The position numbers and the translations under genes are program-made. A DNA stretch of 54,112 nt from a virus, in IMG/VR virus record IMGVR_UViG_3300049008_000030, positions 1 to 54,112 of that record; one strand, written 5' to 3'. This document shows, in pieces, positions 42,942 through 50,909 of the stretch (position 1 is the stretch's first letter; every line of letters starts with the position of its first letter). Under the pieces are notes generated by a model. That model worked only from the letters and a program-made list of their open reading frames with translations, did not search any database and was not told where the DNA came from.

Positions 42942-43954
42942 ATATCTATATCCCTTGGGTTTAAGTTTGTGTAACGCTTAAGCGTATTCCAGTTCTCATG
43001 CAATGAGATTTGTTGTACTTCAACTATGCTGAGTTTCTTTTCAAATAGTATTGATACTGCGTGATGCCTTAAGTCATGGAAATGCAAACCAGTAATTCCT
43101 AGCATTTTACAGGATTGAGTAAAGTAAGCTCCCACTGTTTTACTGTTATAGGGGAAGATAAACTCACTTACTCTAGGTTGCCTTAATAGTATTTTGTAAG
43201 CTGTCCTTGGTAGTTTAGACATCTTGGATTTATTCTTAATGCGTGGATCTTTTAAGTTACGAACCAGTATGGTTCTATCTTCATTGTGTAGGTCCTCCCA
43301 GCGTAGTTGTACTATTTCTGATTGTCTTCTAGCAGAATAGATAGCGAACCACATTAAGTGGAGCATAGGGATATTTTGGTACTTATCATGTAAGTATCTG
43401 GATAGTTCCCATATCTCCTTTTTAGTAGGTCTTCGGGATCTGTGTTGTGCTTTAGCAATTAAGCCTTCTGAGTAGAGAATCTCTCTAGCAGTAGCGAATA
43501 TGGTTAAATCGGTATCAAGGTCTATGACACCTTTCATGGTTCGTAGTACTACGCCTAACCAAATGAGATCATTGGTAGCGGTTTGTGGTAAGCACTCTTT
43601 GTTCCTCTCACGAATATGTTGAATTAAGTCTTTATGAGTTAAGGTATGTACATTTAGTTTAGTTATGTCTCTTTTTAAGAGCTTGTTAATATCAAACCTT
43701 TTGCTTCTGCCCGATGGGCTAAAGTCTTTTAAGTATTGTTCTATGACACTACCCAGTGAAAGGTATTCACGTTTTTTATAGACTGTCTGTTCTTGTAGTT
43801 CAGTCTCTCTTCGCATACCCCAGTCTTTTGCTAGTTTTTGCTTATTGAAACTCTTCTTTTCACGATACACAACTGTACCATGTTTGCGTATCTTGATAGA
43901 ACAGTCGTAAACTATCTCACCGTTTGCCTTTATTCTTTTTACTATTGATGCCAT
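42938..43954 (-). CDS. int: Tyrosine-family integrase
   Basis: A 338-residue protein from the ATG with SD GAGGAAAG; the ATG at 43975 is inside a hairpin and lacks an SD. N-terminal arm-binding and SAM-like domains (1-170), then the catalytic domain with all key residues: YSARRQSEIVQLRW (Arg I), a Lys in LPRTAYK, HDLRHH (His-x2-Arg), HENWNTLKRYTNL (His/Trp and Tyr nucleophile). It would integrate phage DNA. This is unexpected in an N4-like phage. The adjacent 75-residue PrtN-like gene may supply a directionality factor. Confidence 0.93.
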   Translation of the reverse strand: MASIVKRIKANGEIVYDCSIKIRKHGTVVYREKKSFNKQKLAKDWGMRRETELQEQTVYKKREYLSLGSVIEQYLKDFSPSGRSKRFDINKLLKRDITKLNVHTLTHKDLIQHIRERNKECLPQTATNDLIWLGVVLRTMKGVIDLDTDLTIFATAREILYSEGLIAKAQHRSRRPTKKEIWELSRYLHDKYQNIPMLHLMWFAIYSARRQSEIVQLRWEDLHNEDRTILVRNLKDPRIKNKSKMSKLPRTAYKILLRQPRVSEFIFPYNSKTVGAYFTQSCKMLGITGLHFHDLRHHAVSILFEKKLSIVEVQQISLHENWNTLKRYTNLNPRDIDI

Positions 43955-43967
43955 GTTACTTTCCTCT

Positions 43968-44146
43968 GTCCCCATAAAATATCATGGGGACTCTGTGGGG
44001 ACAAATATAGTATTATTAACCAATAATAACTCCTTGGGAAGCCCCATGAACCATAATAAACCTGCACACCGCTTTAGTGTTGCACCGATGCTGGATTGGA
44101 CTGACAGTCGCTATTCTACTGGGCTGTAGCGTTTCATGGGGACTCT
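43968..44146. promoter_or_regulatory. Integrase upstream region with repeated CATGGGG half-sites (candidate attP/arm sites)
   Basis: The direct repeat TCATGGGGACTCT occurs at 43982-43994 and 44134-44146, an inverted CCCCATGA at 44042-44049, and a GTCCCCAT/ATGGGGAC palindrome at 43968-43991 covers the upstream ATG of int. There is no ORF between 43976 and 44144. Such a cluster suits integrase/excisionase binding or autoregulation. The attP core was not located. Confidence 0.5.
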
Positions 44147-44372
44147 ATGCGCCCACACGCATTTTATCGAGGTAATTTGCTAGGTCGATGACATCAACTA
44201 GCCAAGGTGCTTTGTTACTTTTTACTGCTTTAAATGTTCTAAAGGGAATCAAACCTTTGTTGGCTTGATCCCTTGTGAAGTCCTCTGACCATCCGAAGTA
44301 TTTTGTTGTTACTTTCTTTAGTTCTATAAATCTTGCACTAAATTCAATCTTCAGGTCTTCTGCTGTTGTCAT
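44145..44372 (-). CDS. PrtN-like DNA-binding protein (possible excisionase)
   Basis: A 75-residue protein matching the pyocin activator PrtN family: YFGWSEDFTRDQANKGLIPF, then Ala-Pro-Trp-Leu-Val-Asp-Val-Ile-Asp-Leu-Ala-Asn-Tyr-Leu-Asp. PrtN proteins activate phage-like gene clusters and resemble excisionases. Located directly upstream of int on the same strand with the half-site cluster between, it may act as recombination directionality factor or regulator. Confidence 0.7.
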   Translation of the reverse strand: MTTAEDLKIEFSARFIELKKVTTKYFGWSEDFTRDQANKGLIPFRTFKAVKSNKAPWLVDVIDLANYLDKMRVGA

Positions 44373-44556
44373 TGTTTTTTGGCTCCGGCATATATAAGCT
44401 CATAGCTTCTTTTACTATGTGTGCCTCATTTTCATAGATGATATAGTTCCCTTCTTCATCCAAATACATTAGTAACAGTATATGGAATAGAAGATCATCT
44501 TTCTGTTTGAGTAGCTTTATATATTTTTTTCTTGAAAAGACGGCTTTACCTAGCAT
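44344..44556 (-). CDS. Hypothetical 70-residue protein
   Basis: Starts MLGKAVFSRKKYIKLLKQKD; helical, with a Leu-rich centre (LLFHILLLMYLDEEGNY). Overlaps the PrtN-like gene by 29 bp. Function unknown; could be a co-regulator. Confidence 0.5.
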   Translation of the reverse strand: MLGKAVFSRKKYIKLLKQKDDLLFHILLLMYLDEEGNYIIYENEAHIVKEAMSLYMPEPKNNDNSRRPED

Positions 44557-44632
44557 AACAACTCCTAATAGTTATAAATTTATTAAGGTATATACTAGTC
44601 TCTATTTAACTATCAAGTTTGTGTATTTTTTT

Positions 44633-44908
44633 TTATAGGGATATTTCTAGGGTTACTTCTTGGTAAGATCTCATACCAAAACCTGTTACGTACTTAGTTT
44701 TGTAACCGTTTCGTACATGACCAGCAAACTTACGTTTTCTTCTACCAGCTCTGATTAAGTCTCTTATGGTTCCATTTATGCCAGGGTATCTTACTGTGGT
44801 AGTTAAACTAAAGTTTCCTCGGTCTACTTTGAACCAGGGACTTGTTAGTGTCCCCAGGTCCTCATCGGTTACTTCTTCTAGGTAATTTCTTATTACAAGT
44901 GTTTTCAT
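44633..44908 (-). CDS. Hypothetical basic protein (91 residues)
   Basis: A beta-rich, basic protein (centre RAGRRKRKFAGHVRNGYK) that could bind nucleic acid. A 76-bp AT-rich spacer separates it from the 70-residue gene. Not recognised. Confidence 0.55.
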   Translation of the reverse strand: MKTLVIRNYLEEVTDEDLGTLTSPWFKVDRGNFSLTTTVRYPGINGTIRDLIRAGRRKRKFAGHVRNGYKTKYVTGFGMRSYQEVTLEISL

Positions 44909-44938
44909 ATGTTATTTACTTCATTCATTAACAGTTTT

Positions 44939-45328
44939 CTACATCGGCTTTACATCTTTTCTACGGTACTCACAGACTTCAGACCATCTAGGGTGATTAT
45001 AAAGATTCCACCACACACTATCTTCTTCTTTTTTTACTTCCCATAATTTCCAAGGCTCTTTGGTTCCTAAAGCGTCTTCAGCGTATAAACACATTACTAT
45101 AGAGTGTGGGTGTCTTTTAGGTTCCACCACGTCATCAATATTAATATTCATTTGCTGGGCTTCGGATAATAACTCTTCATAGCTCATACTTTCAAAGTAG
45201 CCGTATTTATCGTCATAGTACATCTGGGCTAGTGTTTTTAAATCCACTTCGTTAGTAACTTTATCAGCCAGCTCGTGAATCAACTCTAGCCTTTTTTTCA
45301 TTAATCTTTCTATCTTTTCTTGAAACAT
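44939..45328 (-). CDS. Hypothetical 129-residue protein
   Basis: Starts MFQEKIERLMKKRLELIHEL with a long N-terminal helix, followed by an acidic/aromatic C-terminal half with several Trp (EPWKLWEVKKEEDSVWWNLY). Function unknown. Confidence 0.55.
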   Translation of the reverse strand: MFQEKIERLMKKRLELIHELADKVTNEVDLKTLAQMYYDDKYGYFESMSYEELLSEAQQMNINIDDVVEPKRHPHSIVMCLYAEDALGTKEPWKLWEVKKEEDSVWWNLYNHPRWSEVCEYRRKDVKPM

Positions 45329-45396
45329 AAGTTATTTCCTTTTATCTAGGGTAATAGTGTCTATATGAATTATGAATCAATCCATCGAAATTTACT

Positions 45397-45564
45397 TTAG
45401 CAGATGTGTGCTAATGCGTCCCAAAAGCTCTTTCTAATTTCACGATCTTGAGGGTGTTCTTCTTCCAATGTTGTAGCTATAGGGTTTTGCACAATACCTT
45501 TTAACCATCTAGCTTCTTCTTGGGTAAGACTTAGTGTTATTAATGTTTCAGTTACTATTTTCAT
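45397..45564 (-). CDS. Hypothetical 55-residue protein
   Basis: MKIVTETLITLSLTQEEARW start; ends SFWDALAHIC. The N-terminal strand plus Leu-Thr-Gln-Glu-Glu-Ala helix is common in small phage proteins. It fills most of the gap between the 129-residue and VWA genes. Confidence 0.55.
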   Translation of the reverse strand: MKIVTETLITLSLTQEEARWLKGIVQNPIATTLEEEHPQDREIRKSFWDALAHIC

Positions 45565-45593
45565 ATTTTTTATCTACATACTATGTTAAGTGG

Positions 45594-46709
45594 CTAAAGC
45601 TTTGTGGTATCTAGGTGTACTAACTTACCAAAATTTACAGATGCTATAGGGTTGTCTATACAGCACCAGATGACTGGGTACTTAGGTTCTTCTACTATTC
45701 TTCTACAGAGTAGATCTGAGAATACAAGAAGCACCGTAGGTGACTTATCTTTTAAGTAGTCAAAGACTGGCTGTAGGTTAGTTCCTCCTCCACCCATAAA
45801 TAGTACATCTTCTATTTTTTCATCTTGGTTTAGGATGGTTACTTTTTTTACTTCGGTATCAAAAGGAATGATGGTGGTTCTGATAGGATTAACGGTTTCA
45901 CGTATCCCTAGCATTTCTGTAATGAAGATTGGGAAAGACTGTACCATTGAGTAGCTAATGTCTGCTGCTATCACTAGATGATCCATTTGTTCAGAGTAGA
46001 GTCTTGGTAAATAGAAGTCAGGCATATATCTCTTGTTTGGTTTCCTAAAGGAATAATCATTAGCAGCAAAGGCAGAGAAGAAATCTTGTAAGATGACATT
46101 CCAAGGTAATAATGGATTGACTATCTTTTCAATAGCCATTAATACATCACCCGGTACAGTCCCCGGAGCATCCCCCATTAATCTTGATTGGGTCGTAGCT
46201 TTAATCAATATCTCTGTGATCTGTTCTTGGATCGCCTTTACTTCTTCAGGGTCACTGGGAACGCTGATGTCTACGTCATAGCTTTCATTGTTCTGTTCTT
46301 CTTGCTTAGAATAGATGGCAGCATAGACTTGCTCTGTTGTCATTTTATTGTACAGTGGATCACTTAACCCACCTTCAGGAAGCTCGTAAGAGCTATCTAG
46401 CAGCATGTTATTAATAACGTAGTCTGCTGCTTTATTCCAAGTAGGGAAGTGTCTATCGCCTGCTCTGGTAATATGATCAAAGGCTACATGCCAAGCTTCG
46501 TGAGCTAGTAAACCTAATTGTTGCTTAGGTGTTAATCCAAGGAACCATGTAGGATTAATCCTAAGCTCTATTCCATTAGTACAGGCTGTTGGTATTGCAT
46601 AATCTTCTATGTGTTTAAGTGAGAAGACTATGGTGGATAAGAACACGCTATTCTTGTGCATGATCAAAGCTATCTTAGCTTTGTCCAACGCATCTGAAAA
46701 TTGACTCAT
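45594..46709 (-). CDS. VWA-domain/metallopeptidase-like protein (N4 gp25 position, DUF2201-type)
   Basis: A 371-residue protein. N-terminal zinc-peptidase-like domain: LLAHEAWHVAFDH (His70-Glu71-x2-His74, His79). C-terminal VWA-like domain begins with VIAADISYSM (Asp-x-Ser-x-Ser metal-site variant, about residue 240) and has GGGGTNLQPVFDYL. In N4 and many bacteria such proteins are partners of MoxR ATPases. Here the MoxR gene is just upstream with two small genes between. The pair is thought to work as a chaperone-like remodeller. Confidence 0.85.
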   Translation of the reverse strand: MSQFSDALDKAKIALIMHKNSVFLSTIVFSLKHIEDYAIPTACTNGIELRINPTWFLGLTPKQQLGLLAHEAWHVAFDHITRAGDRHFPTWNKAADYVINNMLLDSSYELPEGGLSDPLYNKMTTEQVYAAIYSKQEEQNNESYDVDISVPSDPEEVKAIQEQITEILIKATTQSRLMGDAPGTVPGDVLMAIEKIVNPLLPWNVILQDFFSAFAANDYSFRKPNKRYMPDFYLPRLYSEQMDHLVIAADISYSMVQSFPIFITEMLGIRETVNPIRTTIIPFDTEVKKVTILNQDEKIEDVLFMGGGGTNLQPVFDYLKDKSPTVLLVFSDLLCRRIVEEPKYPVIWCCIDNPIASVNFGKLVHLDTTKL

Positions 46710-46732
46710 GGTAGTTGCCTATTCGTTGGTAT

Positions 46733-46963
46733 TTAAAAAAAGTCTCCTGATCTCATGGCTTCGTTATCTGAAATATCAGGGCAGTAGCCGTAGTTGCCAA
46801 GGTTGTTCTTCAGATACTCCCCCGCACTTACCATCTTGCTTAATGCTTGTTCTTGTTTTGGGGAACACCAGCCTTGCTTCTCAACACTACAGCCGAACAA
46901 TCTATAACCAAAGCCAAGGTTTTTTGCTTTTTCTATTATATCTATCTGATATTCTGTAAACAT
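46733..46963 (-). CDS. Hypothetical 76-residue protein
   Basis: Starts MFTEYQIDIIEKAKNLGFGY; contains two Cys in GCSVEKQGWC and one in GYCPDIS. Lies between MoxR and VWA genes. Function unknown. Confidence 0.55.
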   Translation of the reverse strand: MFTEYQIDIIEKAKNLGFGYRLFGCSVEKQGWCSPKQEQALSKMVSAGEYLKNNLGNYGYCPDISDNEAMRSGDFF

Positions 46964-46977
46964 GGCGTATTCTCCAG

Positions 46978-47178
46978 TTAGTCTCCAAAGAGTTCAAGCC
47001 AGCAACGCCAGAGAGTTTCTTTGCTTCTGGGAGTATCGTTATATATTTCATCTAACACATCCCCTAGTCTCCTAGGAGCTATTGTTGGTTCTCTGCTAGA
47101 TGGCATAAATGCCGGAATGTGTACTCCTTCATCTATGCTTTTTTGGTGTCTGTACGCTGCGTATTCATCATCAGTCAT
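46978..47178 (-). CDS. Hypothetical 66-residue protein
   Basis: Starts MTDDEYAAYRHQKSIDEGVH and has a Pro/Arg-rich middle (REPTIAPRRLGDVLDEI) and a Trp-containing end. It is in the MoxR-VWA operon. Function unknown. Confidence 0.55.
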   Translation of the reverse strand: MTDDEYAAYRHQKSIDEGVHIPAFMPSSREPTIAPRRLGDVLDEIYNDTPRSKETLWRCWLELFGD

Positions 47179-47204
47179 TAGTGTTTTTCCTTAGTATTTA
47201 AAGT

Positions 47205-48230
47205 TTACAACATTCTTGAAGCATTTCTACTAGCCCATTGTTTAACTAGGGTATTGCTTATTAGCTTTGTATTGTTTTTGATAGCTCCGCTTAATGAGAT
47301 TACTTGAAACTCTACAGGCAGTCTTTCTGTGTATTGCACTAGACTATCTATATTGGTTTCAGTTATCTTATGCGCTATTAGTCCTGCTACTGCATATAAC
47401 GCTGAAGGTTCGTTAGGTATTCTTGCTGTCAATGGATTCTTGATTAGCTCCTCTACTTGAGGTAAATCATCGAAGACTTGTACGAAGCCATAGAACTGTC
47501 TTGCTGAACCTTCACCTACACAACCTGCTAACAAGGGAAGTAGATCATGCTTGATCTGTGTTTCTTGTTTAATAATGGTAGATAGAAACTCCCAAGTTCT
47601 TGGATTTGCAAAGGTTTTATCATTATGATTTGGATCGAATATCATTAGACCATCCGGCTTATAGTTAATATAAGCTTGTACTCGATAGTCTATGCCAGCG
47701 GTAGCTGCCCATTCTAACCAATGCTTAGGATTGATCTTTAATTCAAGATGAACCAATCGAGATTGCATAGCAGTAGATAGTCTATTGGTAATAGCGTTAT
47801 CGGTTGCTAAGTTACCTGCGGCTACGATAGCTACGTTCTTATGTAACTTAAACTCACCTACCATTTTATCTAAGATAAGTTTGTAAGCTGCACTTTGTAC
47901 GCTTAAGGGTGCTGAATTAAATTCATCTAAGAATAATAACCAACCGTTGTATCCTTTGGGTAATGGATCTCCCTGAATAGGGAAGGCGGTCATTGGCGCA
48001 TAACCACATCTGGTCCTATCGGTATTGAATGTAGGCATTCCCAAAAGATCTGTGGGATCACATTGAGATAGCCTAAGATCAATTACTTTTAAACCAAACT
48101 TTTTAGCTAACTGATAAACTAAGCTGCTCTTAGATGTTCCAGGTGAACCAGATAACATTGTGACTAATCCTGCTCTTAATACCTTTTCCATCAGAGCGGG
48201 TGCTTGATGGGTATCGACTGTTATAGGCAT
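47205..48230 (-). CDS. MoxR-type AAA+ ATPase (N4 gp24-like)
   Basis: A 341-residue AAA+ ATPase. Walker A MLSGSPGTSKSSLVYQLAKK (residues about 25-44), Walker B WLLFLDEFNSAP (about 95-106), sensor 1 AIVAAGN (about 137). It uses Ser-Lys-Ser in place of Gly-Lys-Ser/Thr in the P-loop, as often in this subgroup. It probably acts with the VWA protein encoded two genes downstream. Overlaps the 123-residue gene by 10 bp. Confidence 0.87.
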   Translation of the reverse strand: MPITVDTHQAPALMEKVLRAGLVTMLSGSPGTSKSSLVYQLAKKFGLKVIDLRLSQCDPTDLLGMPTFNTDRTRCGYAPMTAFPIQGDPLPKGYNGWLLFLDEFNSAPLSVQSAAYKLILDKMVGEFKLHKNVAIVAAGNLATDNAITNRLSTAMQSRLVHLELKINPKHWLEWAATAGIDYRVQAYINYKPDGLMIFDPNHNDKTFANPRTWEFLSTIIKQETQIKHDLLPLLAGCVGEGSARQFYGFVQVFDDLPQVEELIKNPLTARIPNEPSALYAVAGLIAHKITETNIDSLVQYTERLPVEFQVISLSGAIKNNTKLISNTLVKQWASRNASRML

Positions 48231-48592
48231 TGTTGTTCCTTGGTTATGTTGTGCTTTAGATAGATTAGTTTAGCTAGCGTAATTATTTCTTGATTTACTG
48301 TTTTGTGGTCTTGTTGTTGATCTGAGGCGTACTGTTCAGCATAACCTTCTAAGTAATCTAAACTACTGCTTGAGCATGTAGTACCTTTAGCGCAGTCAGT
48401 TCTACCAATTAATTTTGCAGCCTCTTCATTTTCAATGAGCCTTACGGAGAATTTTTTAACTGCTTCAGTCAATCCAGCATAAGCTGCTTCAGCTTTTACT
48501 TTGCGCTGTGCTGATTCAGTATTGGTAGCATAAACCAAGCTTGAGTAACTTGGACCTTTCTTAAAATTTATCTCTACGTGATATTTATTCAT
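48221..48592 (-). CDS. Hypothetical 123-residue protein
   Basis: N-terminal 45 residues are beta/alpha (MNKYHVEINFKKGPSYSSLV start), the middle has Cys-Ala-Lys-Gly-Thr-Thr-Cys, and the end is helical. Translationally coupled to MoxR. Not recognised. Confidence 0.55.
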   Translation of the reverse strand: MNKYHVEINFKKGPSYSSLVYATNTESAQRKVKAEAAYAGLTEAVKKFSVRLIENEEAAKLIGRTDCAKGTTCSSSSLDYLEGYAEQYASDQQQDHKTVNQEIITLAKLIYLKHNITKEQQCL

Positions 48593-48780
48593 TAGTTAAC
48601 CTCTCTGGTAGTTGTTGTTTGGACCTTAGGTAGCAGGATATATACGGCTGGTTACTGTTTCAGGCGTTCAGTGAGTGCTACTCACCTTCCTTTTGTATGC
48701 GGGAACTTCACCTAGGATTTTTTGAAGCCACTTTGCTTACTCAATAACCATGCGTATAATCCCGCTTTTCTATTGTCAAA
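48593..48780 (-). promoter_or_regulatory. 188-bp noncoding leader with a 3-nt-loop hairpin
   Basis: No ORF. It contains GTGAGT / GCT / ACTCAC (48671-48685), a 6-bp stem with a 3-nt loop, the shape of N4 vRNAP promoters, and a GCGGGA...TCCCGC pairing further upstream. It precedes the 123-residue/MoxR/VWA operon. A promoter or structured leader is inferred. Confidence 0.45.
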
Positions 48781-49029
48781 CTAAAGTTTTGGTGAACGCC
48801 TTGTATTCTTAAAGGTTGGTGATCTATCGAGTGATTTGTAGAACTCATGTAATCGTGAGTTCTTGTAATCATTCGGGTGGATTGCACAGTTGACATGGTA
48901 CTTGGTTCCGTCTTCGGGAAGCTCAAATATATATACTCCTTGGTTAGTAATGGTGTAGTCACCCTTCTTGTTGTATATTGCTAAGTAGATTTGTTTTTGT
49001 AACCATTCTTTTAGCTTCTTCTTATTCAT
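48781..49029 (-). CDS. Hypothetical 82-residue protein
   Basis: Starts MNKKKLKEWLQKQIYLAIYN; basic, with a compact strand-rich centre and a basic tail. It overlaps the 67-residue gene by 8 bp. The overlapping ORF at 48741-48962 is a shadow. Confidence 0.55.
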   Translation of the reverse strand: MNKKKLKEWLQKQIYLAIYNKKGDYTITNQGVYIFELPEDGTKYHVNCAIHPNDYKNSRLHEFYKSLDRSPTFKNTRRSPKL

Positions 49030-49225
49030 AATTCAGCTTTATAAATTCTGGGTTTACATCAATGTACTGTGTAATCTTAATGAACTCATCACCGTGACTA
49101 TCTGTTGATAGATCACGTTCCTGGTAGCCATCAGTATCGTAGTCATGGCTGACTATCTTCAAACCATCTTGATCGGCTATTACTTGTTGGATAATGCCAC
49201 CTTCTACGATTAAAATTACTTTCAT
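49022..49225 (-). CDS. Hypothetical 67-residue protein
   Basis: Acidic, beta-rich (MKVILIVEGGIIQQVIADQD start); Asp/Glu-rich centre. Overlaps the previous gene by 4 bp. A small strand-rich protein of this kind is common next to phage early genes. Function unknown. Confidence 0.55.
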   Translation of the reverse strand: MKVILIVEGGIIQQVIADQDGLKIVSHDYDTDGYQERDLSTDSHGDEFIKITQYIDVNPEFIKLNYE

Positions 49226-49449
49226 GCCGCTCTCTTATTAAGGGTTAATATGGGCCTTGTAGACTTACGTTGTGTGAAGTACTTTAGGGTGTTTTCATCT
49301 AAGGCTTTTTTCATTTTGACGTAAGCAATGCTTACTGGAATGCCTAGACTATCTAGGTATGTTTTAAATTCTTCAGAGGTAGAACTTTCTTTAAGTAAGA
49401 TTAAAGCAGTTCCTTCTGTCAGTTTGGTAGTGTTTTGTTGTGTTGTCAT
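49222..49449 (-). CDS. Hypothetical 75-residue protein
   Basis: Starts MTTQQNTTKLTEGTALILLK; a helical core with Ile-Ala-Tyr-Val-Lys-Met and a basic end. It begins 98 bp after the RNAP2 terminator hairpin. Not recognised. Confidence 0.5.
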   Translation of the reverse strand: MTTQQNTTKLTEGTALILLKESSTSEEFKTYLDSLGIPVSIAYVKMKKALDENTLKYFTQRKSTRPILTLNKRAA

Positions 49450-49547
49450 ATAGGTTATGTATAGTAATAATTGGGGTGATTTGGTTTTTTAGCATATAGG
49501 TTTGATGTTTTTTAAACTTCTCTGACTAACCAAAAAAAATTAATGAA

Positions 49548-49564
49548 AGCAGCCGAAGGCTGCT
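49548..49564 (-). terminator. Rho-independent terminator after RNAP2
   Basis: AGCAGCC / GAA / GGCTGCT, a perfect 7-bp stem. On the minus strand it is followed by TTTCATTAATTTTTTTT. It lies 14 bp after the RNAP2 stop. Confidence 0.8.
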
Positions 49565-49577
49565 CTCAAATTTGTTA

Positions 49578-49849
49578 TTAACTAAGCGCGTACTCTGAGT
49601 TCAGAATCTCTGCTGATAGGTTATGTGAAAGTTTTGTGTACTTCACTGGCTCACCTATTAACTGCCCTAATATGTCCCCTAAGATGTCTTTAGAAGCTAT
49701 GTCAGCTAGTATTAATACGTAGTTCTCCCTTACCTTTTGGATATGGTTAGGTGATGCGAAGTACGCATCGTGGATAGTTACCATTTCAAAGCCTTGAGCA
49801 TGCGCCATACGTACCATTTCACGTACAACATAGGCATCTACTGAATGTA
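49578..49849 (-). CDS. RNAP2 3' exon (T7-like RNA polymerase C-terminal palm)
   Basis: The 3' exon of the N4 gp16-like subunit. It completes a split Leu codon and encodes HSVDAYVVREMV, then TIHDAYF, which correspond to T7 His-Ser and His-Asp (His-Asp at combined residues 267-268, the second catalytic Asp). An internal ATG (49817) gives an apparent separate ORF, but the sequence upstream of it in frame is conserved polymerase sequence back to the splice site. Ends LNSEYALS. Confidence 0.88.
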
Positions 49850-50909
49850 CTCAAATGTTAAATCAAGACGTTACTCTTGACCCTTAAATATATTATAAAT
49901 AGCAGCATTTCCTACATTAAACTTAGCTGAGATCTCTACACCGTTAAGACCTTCAGCATGAAGCTGAAGTATCTCTTCTACATCGGTATGAGATAACCTT
50001 ATGTTAGGATGTTTACCGTAATTGTCTCTGTTGGTTGCGAAACCTACGTTAACTTTTGCAGAAACAAACTGACACGTTGTTGGGCTGTATATGTGAGGAT
50101 GTATATTAAGTTGTTCAGATAGAATATCTTTATCTATATGTAGTCCCTTAACCCATCCATTAGCTAGACCCCACTCAATAAATGCTTGAGGGTTATCACG
50201 CCATTCTTCACATACAGTCACACCCATCCCCATATACCATTGATACCCTTGACCATTTTCGTTGTAACACCTATCCATCATGCCTCTGTAGGCTTTATAT
50301 AATGGGTGAGTATTACTTGCTTTGCGGTAGCCGTGCTTTGTTTTTCTAGCAAGTTCTACACAACCACATGAAGGTGTCTCAGGATCTAGGGATTGGTACT
50401 TCTTAGTTTGATGTTTGATCGTATTGGCTCTAGCAGTATGTGGTTTTCCACAGTCGCACTGATATACCCAAAACGCATTTCCTATAGCATCTTTATGTAT
50501 GAACTCTTTGGCTACTAATGACCCAAACCGCTCGTTGGTTATATCTACTATAGGTCTTTTTGCTCTGGTTTTTGCTATTTTCATTGGTTTTCCTTATTAA
50601 TCAATACAATGTAATTATACACTGAGTTGATGTGTTAGGAAAGCTACTATTTATATTTAAGTCTCTGATTTTCATCAGAGTATCGGACTATATCTTCACC
50701 CTCTTTTCAGTAGGGGCAAGGCACTTCGGATCTCACTTGAGTATCCTACGAACATTATTGACCAGCAATACTGGCTTCTCGTTCTAGTCTCTGAACCTTC
50801 AAGAATATTACTACTCTTGCTTGGCTGCTGATTAGCATAGGAGTTACCCCTAAGCCTTCCAGCAATTCACCTTGTTTTCTTCTCACCCTCTCGGATGCGT
50901 GACGCAGTT
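49850..50909 (-). ncRNA. Group I intron interrupting RNAP2
   Basis: A 1060-nt intron with full core: AATTGCTGG, AATCAGCAGCCAAGC, GTTCAGAGACTA (R) and GAAGATATAGTCC (S, 50684-50697), followed by P9 CTCTGAT/GAAA/ATCAGAG (50663-50680). P1: exon GUAGCGU pairs with intron GCGUCAC with a U-G at the cut (after 50910). The 3' end is ...TTTGAG. Removal restores Val-Ala-Leu-His-Ser-Val-Asp. The HNH gene lies 3' of P9. The region 50585-50907 is intron core, not a gene. Confidence 0.93.
49871..50584 (-). CDS. HNH-type homing endonuclease in RNAP2 intron
   Basis: A 237-residue protein with an N-terminal zinc-finger-like part (VYQCDCG and PSCGC, about 43-75), a central RGMMDRCYNENGQGY...GVTVCEEW region and LHIDKDIL...YSPTTCQFV typical of intron-borne HNH-like nucleases. 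The C-terminal HTH (about 200-236) would give DNA specificity. It ends 20 bp before the 3' splice site. Frame is intact. Confidence 0.85.
   Translation of the reverse strand: MKIAKTRAKRPIVDITNERFGSLVAKEFIHKDAIGNAFWVYQCDCGKPHTARANTIKHQTKKYQSLDPETPSCGCVELARKTKHGYRKASNTHPLYKAYRGMMDRCYNENGQGYQWYMGMGVTVCEEWRDNPQAFIEWGLANGWVKGLHIDKDILSEQLNIHPHIYSPTTCQFVSAKVNVGFATNRDNYGKHPNIRLSHTDVEEILQLHAEGLNGVEISAKFNVGNAAIYNIFKGQE

Noticed and set aside
43955-43975. Integrase start at 43975
   Set aside because: That ATG lies in a palindrome without SD; the ATG at 43954 has GAGGAAAG in place and gives a usual integrase start.
48690-48770. tRNA-like fold upstream of the 123-residue gene
   Set aside because: GCGGGA/TCCCGC pairing exists, but there is no T-loop or anticodon arm.
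49578-49817. 79-residue ORF as an independent gene
   Set aside because: Conserved RNA polymerase sequence continues upstream of its ATG to the splice site; it is the end of RNAP2.
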